Shown here in pieces: positions 1 through 5,379 of a stretch of DNA of 5,379 nt. This stretch comes from Thermoplasmata archaeon. Its GTDB lineage: Archaea; Thermoplasmatota; Thermoplasmata; Lutacidiplasmatales; UBA184. How positions within the stretch are numbered: position 1 is the first letter of the stretch; the number at the start of each line of letters is the position of its first letter. The stretch is taken from positions 1-5,379 of the forward strand of contig JASHVI010000201.1 in assembly GCA_030039525.1 (NCBI GenBank), read 5' to 3'. The position numbers were made by a program, and so were the translations under genes. The notes below the pieces were generated by a model that was not told the origin of the DNA, ran no database searches, and saw only the letters and a program-made list of their open reading frames with translations.

Positions 1-70
1 CGATCACGCCGCCCCCGAACCGAAGGACCGCGGACGGGACCCGCTCTGCTTCGAGGAGCGGCTCCGCCAC
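1..70 (-). CDS. Possible 5' end of a third operon gene (partial, unidentified)
   Basis: On the minus strand, 11 nt after the TAG of the phosphatidyltransferase, a GTG (70-68) opens a frame that reaches the window edge. It reads MAEPLLEAERVPSAVLRFGG followed by G-V-I. GGAG at 77-74 could be a Shine-Dalgarno element, but only 3 nt separate it from the GTG, which is close. The short gap would suit a third gene of the kinase-phosphatidyltransferase operon. Only 23 codons are visible, the family is not recognisable, and the alternative is the plus-strand gene end ending at 145. The two cannot be separated on codon statistics because they are exact antisense frames of each other. Confidence 0.28.
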   Translation of the reverse strand, partial: MAEPLLEAERVPSAVLRFGGGVI

Positions 71-145
71 CCGCTCCAGTACTACCGGCTCCGGGGCGGC
101 TCCCCGGTCGAACGGCCGCCCTCGGATCCGGCGAGCCCCCGGTAG
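1..145 (+). CDS. Possible 3' end of a rightward gene (partial, unidentified)
   Basis: A plus-strand frame enters from the left edge and ends at a TAG at 143-145, giving about 47 residues. The reading includes PLCFEERLRHPLQYYRLRGG and ends in a Pro/Ser/Arg-rich tail. Codon third positions are mostly G or C, as in the clear genes here, and the middle stretch looks like a real protein end. If genuine, it converges on the phosphatidyltransferase and the two genes overlap by 64 nt, both in disordered-looking tails. I do not recognise the family. In DNA this GC-rich a 145-nt open frame is not significant by itself, and a minus-strand start (codons 70 to 2) uses the same triplet boundaries in antisense, so at most one of the two is likely real. 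Confidence 0.33.
   Translation, partial: DHAAPEPKDRGRDPLCFEERLRHPLQYYRLRGGSPVERPPSDPASPR
55..77. repeat. 7-bp inverted repeat just after the phosphatidyltransferase stop
   Basis: GGAGCGG at 55-61 and CCGCTCC at 71-77 are perfect complements around a 9-nt loop, beginning 4 nt beyond the stop of the minus-strand phosphatidyltransferase. A short GC hairpin in the mRNA is possible. It has no following T-tract, which archaeal termination usually relies on, so I do not call it a terminator. In DNA this GC-rich a 7-bp stem can arise by chance. It also overlaps both candidate edge genes. Confidence 0.25.
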
Positions 146-780
146 ATGCCGCGGGCGCGCGCGAGCGCCGTCACCTGACCGGCGACGACGAAGTACGCCA
201 GGAGGACGTCGAGCACCGTGAACCGCAGCCCGAAGGCGTGGAGGCGCTCCCACGGCGCGCTCGGGGCCCAGGGCCACGGCAGCGACAGGTCCCCCTCGAG
301 GAACGTCGCGAAGGCGAGGAGGAGGAGCCGGTCCGCGCGGGTGAGGAGCCCGCCGTACTGGCGTCCGAGCCCGACCGCTTGCGCCTGCGTCCCCATGTAG
401 CTCGTCAGGAGCAGGCTCACGAGCGCTACGAGCGCGAGCAGGGGGTTCGCGAAGCCGCTGACCGCGATCCCGACGAGGAGCAGGAGGTCGGCGTACCGGT
501 CCGCCGTGTGGTCGAGGAAGTCGCCCCGGGACGAGGCGGTCCCGGTCGACCGCGCGACCTCCCCGTCGAGGACGTCGAAGACACCGCTGAGGAAGATCAG
601 CACGGCGACCGGCAGGAAGAGGATCGGCGTCGACCACCGCACGAGCGCCTCGAGTCCGGCGGCGGCCGCCGCGAGGAGGAGCGCGGCGAGCGTGAGCGTC
701 GAGGGTCGGACCCCCAGGAACGGCCGGGCCAGGCGGGCGCGGTACGCCGCCGTCCGCTCGCGGTACGTCTCGAGGACCAT
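82..780 (-). CDS. CDP-alcohol phosphatidyltransferase, probable archaetidylinositol phosphate synthase
   Basis: This 232-residue integral membrane enzyme carries the complete family signature D-x2-D-G-x2-A-R-x8-G-x3-D-x3-D: D69, D72, G73, A76, R77, G86, D90 and D94, within GVFDVLDGEVAR and GDFLDHTADRYAD. These residues bind the metal ions and the CDP-lipid. About six hydrophobic segments are visible (roughly 28-45, 50-67, 97-111, 112-128, 150-162, 186-205), the usual number. The segment SYMGTQAQAVGLGRQYGG followed by RADR resembles archaeal members assigned as archaetidylinositol phosphate synthase, which join CDP-archaeol and L-myo-inositol 1-phosphate; that substrate is inferred from resemblance. 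Residues after about 215 form a polar Arg/Ser/Pro tail. The gene starts at ATG 780, 7 nt after the kinase stop. GGAGAG at 797-792 lies inside the kinase's last codons, 11 nt upstream, a rather long spacing. Another archaeal lipid headgroup (glycerol or serine) is the main alternative. Confidence 0.9.
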   Translation of the reverse strand: MVLETYRERTAAYRARLARPFLGVRPSTLTLAALLLAAAAAGLEALVRWSTPILFLPVAVLIFLSGVFDVLDGEVARSTGTASSRGDFLDHTADRYADLLLLVGIAVSGFANPLLALVALVSLLLTSYMGTQAQAVGLGRQYGGLLTRADRLLLLAFATFLEGDLSLPWPWAPSAPWERLHAFGLRFTVLDVLLAYFVVAGQVTALARARGIYRGLAGSEGGRSTGEPPRSR

Positions 781-787
781 ACCGGGA

Positions 788-1354
788 CTAGCTCTCCGAG
801 GTCCGCAGGAGCGGGATCACCGAAGGATCGGCCAACCAGTCGACCCGGTCCGGAGGCACCGGCTCCCCCCGGACCCAGGCCGAGATCCGGGCCGCGACCT
901 CCGCCGGGGTCGCCCCGGTGGTGTCGATCTCGAGGGCCGTGCCGGTCCGCCGACGGGCGCCCACCGACACCACGTCGAGGGCCTCGGCGAGGACGTTCTC
1001 CCCGTTCCCCGGTCGGGGAGGCGCCCGCCGGGCGAGCCGGTGGGCGAGCACCTTGGGATGGCAGCGGAGCACGACCCCCCGGCAGATCGGGAGCCGATGG
1101 CTCAGGTGCCCGACGAGCAGCACCGGCGAGTCCGGCCGGTGCGTCGACAGGTAGCGACCGAGACGGGGCAGATCGACCCGGACCGATCCGTCGCGTTCCC
1201 GGGTCCCCCCGGCGCGCTGCGCCAGGTCCGCCACCTCGACCCCGAAGAGGGGCGGCGGAAGCTCCCGAGCGACGCGGCTCTTGCCGGTGCCCGGGGTCCC
1301 GGAGAGGAACCACCAGCCCGCGGAGGAGCGGGGAGCGGACCACTCCATATCCAC
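788..1354 (-). CDS. AK6/Fap7-type adenylate kinase-like ATPase
   Basis: This is a P-loop nucleotide kinase of the archaeal/eukaryotic AK6 (Fap7) group. Members phosphorylate AMP, and eukaryotic Fap7 also acts as an ATPase in small-subunit ribosome maturation with uS11. The Walker A loop is GTPGTGKS (19-26). GHLSH (82-86) matches the archaeal Walker B/DxH region, LR (96-97) precedes the usual P-x-x-L-x-x-RL run, and GNGENVLAEALDVV (116-129) matches the conserved LID-helix motif that includes EN-x3-E. LEIDTT (141-146) matches the closing strand. The length of 188 residues is normal. The usual acidic residue of the DxH motif is V81 here, with H83 kept. The chosen start is GTG at 1354; ATG at 1348 is an alternative, with AGGTGG overlapping the GTG but only 2 nt from that ATG. 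Charge is Arg-rich with only two lysines. It is the first gene of a probable operon with the phosphatidyltransferase. Confidence 0.9.
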   Translation of the reverse strand: MDMEWSAPRSSAGWWFLSGTPGTGKSRVARELPPPLFGVEVADLAQRAGGTRERDGSVRVDLPRLGRYLSTHRPDSPVLLVGHLSHRLPICRGVVLRCHPKVLAHRLARRAPPRPGNGENVLAEALDVVSVGARRRTGTALEIDTTGATPAEVAARISAWVRGEPVPPDRVDWLADPSVIPLLRTSES

Positions 1355-1392
1355 CTTTTCCGGCGCCCCGATACGTCGTGAGGCGTTGCGGC

Positions 1393-1428
1393 GAACCCCT
1401 GACGTGCGAAGGTCTTTAAAGAACCCCT
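1393..1428. repeat. 8-nt direct repeat flanking the divergent TATA element
   Basis: GAACCCCT occurs at 1393-1400 and again at 1421-1428, 28 nt apart, one copy on each side of the TTTAAA element. This placement would suit a regulator or repressor binding around the promoter. An 8-mer repeated within about 125 nt is not strongly improbable, and 28 nt is not a whole number of helical turns, so an operator role is only a suggestion. Confidence 0.3.
1414..1421 (+). promoter_or_regulatory. TATA-like element for the S53 protease, possibly shared by both directions
   Basis: CTTTAAAG is one of the few A/T-rich runs in the window and sits in the middle of the divergent gap. For the plus strand, GCGAAG just upstream resembles a BRE (purine-rich with AA). 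Transcription would be expected to start about 25 nt downstream, near 1443-1447, leaving a leader of about 30-35 nt that contains the ribosome binding site. The octamer is its own reverse complement and lies 60 nt from the protease ATG and about 63 nt from the kinase GTG, so it could also serve the minus-strand operon. No BRE-like sequence is seen on that side. Confidence 0.6.
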
Positions 1429-1466
1429 AGCATGGACGCGCGCTCCGGCGAGCCGGGGCGTTCCCT

Positions 1467-1471
1467 GAGGT
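1467..1471 (+). promoter_or_regulatory. Shine-Dalgarno element of the S53 protease
   Basis: GAGGT matches the core of the archaeal anti-Shine-Dalgarno complement (GGAGGTGA) and ends 6 nt before ATG 1478. It supports this ATG as the start, together with an in-frame TAG at 1475-1477 that rules out any upstream start in the same frame. Confidence 0.7.
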
Positions 1472-1477
1472 CCGTAG

Positions 1478-4400
1478 ATGCGCTCTGTGCCGGCGTGGCG
1501 TCCGTCCCTCCCGATCGTACTGCGCCGCCGACTCCCGCTCGTCGGCGCCCTCGGCCTCGTCGCCATCATGGTCGGGGGCTCCTTCGGGGTCGCGATCGGG
1601 GCCTTGATCCCCGGCAACGCCCCGACGACCACGGCGCCGTTCGGCACGACCGCCGCCGCGGTGACCGGCACCCCGATGACCGGCGCGGAGCTCCAGAAGG
1701 CGCCCACGGTCACCGCCTCGAGCACCCCGCTCGAGACCCAGTCGAACGCCGACGTGCTCGGGGTCGAGCCGGCGACGGCCCCGGTCCAGTTCACCGTGGG
1801 ATTCGCCCTGCGGAACTCCAACGAGCTCTCCAACCTCATCTCGGCCCAAGAGACCCCCGGATCGCCCTGGTACCAGCACTGGCTCACGGGGGCCCAGGAG
1901 GAGGCGATGTTCGGGCCGAGCCCGACGCTCGTCCAGAACACGATCAACTACTACACCTCCCTCGGGTTCACCCTCTCCAGCAGCGGCCCGATGTCCCTCG
2001 CCTTCACGGGGACGGCCGCCGCCGCCGACACCGCCTTCCACACGAGCCTCTCCCTCGAGGCCGGCAACGCGACCCTTTCGGGCGGGCCCGTGAACACGGT
2101 CCCGCTCTCCCTGCCCGCGCCGCTCGCGGGCTCGATCGCGACGATCAACGGGTTCGAGGGGGAGAGCCCGTTCGCGCCGACCCTCGAGGTCTCGCCGTTC
2201 GCGGTCGCCTCCGGGATCGTCTCCCCGACCGGCCAGATGCTCCCGCCGAGCAACTCGACGTGGGAGCCGGAGCCGGTCGGCTCGGTCGAGACGGCCCGGA
2301 CCAACGAGACGGAGGCGTACAACTACACGAACCACGCCTTCTACTGGTTCAACTTCTACTCGAGCTTCTACAAGCAGCAGGAGTTCACCCAGGTCATCAC
2401 GCCGGCCTCGCTGGCGACGATGTACGACATCCAGCCGCTGCTCAACGAGGGCTACAACGGGAACGACACCGCGAACGGCTCCTCCCAGATCACCATCGCC
2501 ATCGTCATGGCCGGGGGGATCAACCCGGGCGACCTCGAGGGATACTCGAAGCTGGTCTGGAACAACCCCAACGCGCTGATCGACCGCGTGAGCCCGATCC
2601 CCGTGGACCGGTCGTACGGGCTCAACGGGACGCTCACCTACACCGACTCGGGCTCGAACGAGATGGCGCTCGACATCGAGTACTCCGGAACGATGGCGCC
2701 CGGGGCGAAGATCGAACCGGTCTACGGCCCCTGCCTCTGCACGAACGTCCTCGATGACGACTACGCGGCGATCGACCGGCTCGGCACGGTCCCGAACATC
2801 ATCTCCAACTCCTGGGGCGGCGAGGAGCAGAACATCTACGAGGGCGGGACGGTCGCGGGCCCGAACTGGGAGAACGACCTCACGATGGCCAACTACTTCG
2901 AGCTCCTGACCGCGCGCGGCTCCACGATCCTCGCCTCCAGCGCCGACGGCGGCGGCTTCGACACCTCGGACGGGATCCTCTCCGGGGCCTTCCCGGCGAC
3001 GGACCCCTACGTCCTCTCCGTCAACGGCATCCGGACGGTCGCGGCGAACGCGACCGGTCAGCAGTACCCGAACCCCTCGACCTTCGGGCTCGCCAACATG
3101 AGCGCCTCCGACTGGGACATCATCGGGGTCTACGACTCCGAGTACCCGGTCCACGTCAACACGGCGAGCGAGCTGCTCTCGAACTCGTACTGGTACGAGC
3201 CGTACACCAACCAGACGCTCTACCGGGCCGCCCCGGTCGCCTCCGGGGGCTTCGGGACGAGCTACTGGTTCAACCAGTCGTTCCTGCAGCACGGCCTCAC
3301 GGTCGCGAACGTCGGCCGGGCCTTAGGGAGCGGCGTCGCCGCGGAGGCCGACTTCAACGAGTCGATCTACTTCGACGGACAGTTCGAGATCTTCTACGGC
3401 GGCACGAGCTTCGCCTGCCCGACGACGGCCGGGATGCTCGCGGACATCGAGAACTACCTCGAGGTCCACAACAAGGTCTCGTACCTCGGCAACGGGAACG
3501 ACCCGGTCTTCCGGCTCGGCAACGCCTGGGAGAACGGCAACCTCACCCTCGACCCGTACTTCGACGTGACCAACGGGACGAGCTACTGGGGGAACCACGG
3601 GGTGCAGGAGGGCTGGCAGTGGCCGGCCGGCCAGCTCTTCCCGACGGCCCCCTCCGGGGCGACCGACTACGGGAACACGACCCCCGGGTGGAACTTCCCG
3701 ACCGGCTGGGGCGTCATCAACGCCTACAACTTCGCCGTCGACCTCAGCCAGATCACGGGGCTTCCGGGGAGCTTCACGACGACCACCGCCGGGGGCGTCG
3801 AGAACGGGGGGGCCTGGGACAACCTCGCCACCAACCAGACCTACTACTTCCAGGTCGACGCGTCCTCGGCGATCGTCGGGGACAACCCGGACGTCACCGT
3901 CGAGTACTTCCCGCTGCAGGCGACCACCGAGGTCGCCTCCACGCCGATCGACCTCCACCCCTCGCTGACCGCCTCGGGCTCCGACCTCTCCTTCACCCTC
4001 AACACCGGCTCCGGCCCGATCACGACCCCCGGGCTCCTGATCTTCACCCTCGGCGACTCCTCGAGCAAGAGCTTGGGCTTCGAGTACGACTGGATCTCCT
4101 GGGCGCTGCCGACGGTCGGCCAGCTCTCGGTCCAGGTCGTGCAGCCGGACAGCTCCACGATCACGGGCGGCTCGGCGACCTTCGGCCTGGGACTCGGCTT
4201 CGTCGACCCGCCGCTCTTCGCGGACCCGGGCGGGCCGGTCGGCGAGAACCTCCTGGTCGTCCGGGTGACCTTCAACGGCGTCGGCGTCTACGACGCCCGG
4301 GTCACGGGATCGGTCGCCTCCCCGTACAGCCTCGCCTGGGAGGGGAGCCGGGCGCTCAACGCCTCCCAGTCGTACGGGGACGCCAACACGCCGATCAGCC

Positions 4401-5379
4401 AGAACGTCTCCGAGACGTTCACCAACTTAACCGGCTACGCCTACGTCTACACCTGGAACGTCATCCAGCCCACGACGCTGTTCATCAACGCCTCGTACAG
4501 CACGGAGACGGCGAACACCACCGAGACGATGGTGCCGCCGCCGAACATCGGCCTCGTCGACAACTACGACGGCGAGTTCTCCTCGTTCAACTGGGTCGCC
4601 TGGATCCTCTACGCCACCCACTCCTCCGCGACCTACCAGAAGGTCACCCCGCGCGACGAGAACCTCTGGGCCCCGAACTCGGTGAACCAGTCCGGATGGT
4701 ACTCCGTCCTCTTCGGCTGGGCCGGCGAGGAGCTGAACGTCCGGGTCAACACCTACCAGAACCAGACCGTCGCGGGGGACCCCGTCTGGTTCGGCAACTA
4801 CGACCTGGGACGCGTCACCAAGTTCTACAACTACGAGCCGTCGTTCGGCGTCGTCGGCTACACCAACGACACGGCGAGCTCGTCGGTGACGGGCGGTGAC
4901 GGCATCGCGACGATCCAGATCCCGCAGAACGAGTCGAACACCTCGCAGAGCCCGATCTGGGGCGGCCCGATCGAGACCGCCGACGGGCTCGCCGCGGTCG
5001 GCGTGATCGCCGCCTCGGTCCCCGGGGAGTCGAACGACACCGTCTCGATCCCTGAGCCCTGCCCGCCGGAGGTCGGGACCTCCTTGAGCGTGCTCCAGAC
5101 CTGCGTCTTCAACGACTCGGTCCGGCGGAACTACACGAGCACCCCGATCCTCGTCCTGCCGGACCCGGTGCTCGCCTGGACCCAGACCCCCGCCGGGTTC
5201 CACCGGAACTTCTTCGGCTCGGGCTCCAACATCTCCTTCGGGCTCAACGTCAGCCTCCCGAACAACAACCCGTTCGTGTCGGGGACCGGCTGGAACTGGC
5301 CGTCGAGCCAGCAGCACATCACGGGGGTGACGGCCTATGTCGACGGGGTCTATGCCGGACAGGCGAATCCGCCGCCGGG
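1478..5379 (+). CDS. Secreted S53 (sedolisin/kumamolisin-type) serine-carboxyl protease precursor, C-terminus off the window
   Basis: The frame stays open for 1300 codons to the window edge. Residues 1-18 are Arg-rich, followed by a hydrophobic stretch (19-44) and N-A at 47-48: a Sec-type signal peptide. The Pro-kumamolisin activation domain spans roughly 102-250, with SPWYQHWLT (129-137) and FGPS (145-148). A polar, sequon-rich linker (about 250-305) probably contains the maturation site. The catalytic domain (about 306-755) has NEMALD giving E395 and D399, NSWGG, SSADGG giving oxyanion D490, and GGTSFACP giving nucleophile S644, the complete S53 set. D696 (DVTNG) and PGWNFPTGWG (736-745) mark the calcium-site end. 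Beyond about 760 lie more than 540 beta-rich residues, with Ig-like hairpins near 1127-1150 and from about 1231. The protein is very acidic, almost lysine-free and rich in N-x-S/T sites. It should act outside the cell, probably at acidic pH, degrading proteins. An inactive or differently specialised relative is possible but unlikely. Confidence 0.93.
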   Translation, partial: MRSVPAWRPSLPIVLRRRLPLVGALGLVAIMVGGSFGVAIGALIPGNAPTTTAPFGTTAAAVTGTPMTGAELQKAPTVTASSTPLETQSNADVLGVEPATAPVQFTVGFALRNSNELSNLISAQETPGSPWYQHWLTGAQEEAMFGPSPTLVQNTINYYTSLGFTLSSSGPMSLAFTGTAAAADTAFHTSLSLEAGNATLSGGPVNTVPLSLPAPLAGSIATINGFEGESPFAPTLEVSPFAVASGIVSPTGQMLPPSNSTWEPEPVGSVETARTNETEAYNYTNHAFYWFNFYSSFYKQQEFTQVITPASLATMYDIQPLLNEGYNGNDTANGSSQITIAIVMAGGINPGDLEGYSKLVWNNPNALIDRVSPIPVDRSYGLNGTLTYTDSGSNEMALDIEYSGTMAPGAKIEPVYGPCLCTNVLDDDYAAIDRLGTVPNIISNSWGGEEQNIYEGGTVAGPNWENDLTMANYFELLTARGSTILASSADGGGFDTSDGILSGAFPATDPYVLSVNGIRTVAANATGQQYPNPSTFGLANMSASDWDIIGVYDSEYPVHVNTASELLSNSYWYEPYTNQTLYRAAPVASGGFGTSYWFNQSFLQHGLTVANVGRALGSGVAAEADFNESIYFDGQFEIFYGGTSFACPTTAGMLADIENYLEVHNKVSYLGNGNDPVFRLGNAWENGNLTLDPYFDVTNGTSYWGNHGVQEGWQWPAGQLFPTAPSGATDYGNTTPGWNFPTGWGVINAYNFAVDLSQITGLPGSFTTTTAGGVENGGAWDNLATNQTYYFQVDASSAIVGDNPDVTVEYFPLQATTEVASTPIDLHPSLTASGSDLSFTLNTGSGPITTPGLLIFTLGDSSSKSLGFEYDWISWALPTVGQLSVQVVQPDSSTITGGSATFGLGLGFVDPPLFADPGGPVGENLLVVRVTFNGVGVYDARVTGSVASPYSLAWEGSRALNASQSYGDANTPISQNVSETFTNLTGYAYVYTWNVIQPTTLFINASYSTETANTTETMVPPPNIGLVDNYDGEFSSFNWVAWILYATHSSATYQKVTPRDENLWAPNSVNQSGWYSVLFGWAGEELNVRVNTYQNQTVAGDPVWFGNYDLGRVTKFYNYEPSFGVVGYTNDTASSSVTGGDGIATIQIPQNESNTSQSPIWGGPIETADGLAAVGVIAASVPGESNDTVSIPEPCPPEVGTSLSVLQTCVFNDSVRRNYTSTPILVLPDPVLAWTQTPAGFHRNFFGSGSNISFGLNVSLPNNNPFVSGTGWNWPSSQQHITGVTAYVDGVYAGQANPPP

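Noticed and set aside
1370..1380. ATACG-containing stretch as a separate TATA box for the kinase operon
   Set aside because: The match is weak and would place the transcript start almost on the start codon. A leaderless transcript is possible, but nothing in the sequence supports this site over the central CTTTAAAG.
238..1419. Long plus-strand frames opposite the kinase and phosphatidyltransferase (238-1419, 506-1381)
   Set aside because: They are Arg/Pro/Glu-rich shadows of two minus-strand genes whose family signatures are complete.
1523..1560. Twin-arginine (Tat) signal in the protease leader, suggested by R16-R17-R18
   Set aside because: The residues after the arginines are L-P-L-V-G, without the S-R-R-x-F-L-K pattern, and the hydrophobic core fits an ordinary Sec signal peptide.
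2018..2032. Short GCC repeat encoding a run of alanines
   Set aside because: It lies inside the prodomain at a position where S53 activation domains are normally Ala-rich, and it is too short to call a repeat element.
1432..2757. Plus-strand frame starting at ATG 1432, in a different frame from the protease
   Set aside because: The translation is low-complexity Arg/Gly/Pro/His sequence, and its ATG is only about 12 nt after the TATA element, upstream of the expected transcript start. The S53 reading begins at 1478 in another frame.
1427..3292. Long minus-strand frame of about 620 codons opposite the protease, and similar ones at 3323-3958 and 4427-5317
   Set aside because: They are dominated by Arg, Val, Asp and Gly, the typical antisense shadow of a GC-rich gene, and show no family motif. 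The plus-strand S53 frame through the same DNA has a signal peptide and a full set of catalytic motifs.
3323..4429. TTA leucine codons at 3323 and 4427 in a GC-rich gene, as a possible regulatory rare codon
   Set aside because: Two codons in 1300 are expected by chance, and translational control through TTA is known in Streptomyces, not in archaea.

Overview
This is a GC-rich window (visibly near 70% G+C) that reads as archaeal, most likely from a GC-rich terrestrial or sediment lineage of Thermoplasmatota. That placement is inference. It rests on an archaeal-type inositol-phospholipid synthase, an archaeal/eukaryotic AK6-type (Fap7-like) nucleotide kinase, a TATA-like promoter element and a secreted S53 (sedolisin/kumamolisin-type) peptidase.

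Layout: positions 1-81 are an edge region in which the end of a rightward gene or the start of a leftward gene can be argued, but not decided. Two genes then lie on the minus strand and are read right to left. The AK6-type kinase (788-1354) comes first, followed after 7 nt by a CDP-alcohol phosphatidyltransferase (82-780). They look like one operon. A 123-nt divergent intergenic region (1355-1477) holds a palindromic TATA-like element near its centre and an 8-nt direct repeat around it. From 1478 to the right edge, a single plus-strand frame stays open for 1300 codons without a stop. It encodes a very large secreted S53 protease precursor: signal peptide, Pro-kumamolisin activation domain, catalytic domain with a readable Glu/Asp/Asp/Ser set, and more than 540 residues of beta-rich C-terminal sequence that runs off the window. 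Because its stop is outside the window, this gene is easy to miss; the overlapping frames on both strands are shadows.

How the genes work together: the kinase and the phosphatidyltransferase are cytoplasmic and membrane housekeeping functions (nucleotide/ribosome-biogenesis ATPase and inositol ether-lipid synthesis). The protease is an exported degradative enzyme, transcribed divergently, with no obvious functional tie to the other two. S53 enzymes typically act at acidic pH, so the gene fits a peptide-scavenging life in an acidic or locally acidified habitat.

I see no mobile element, CRISPR array, tRNA, rRNA or defence system. The parts most worth a second look are the protease's uncharacterised C-terminal half, its departures from the standard S53 calcium site and spacing, and the compact divergent promoter.
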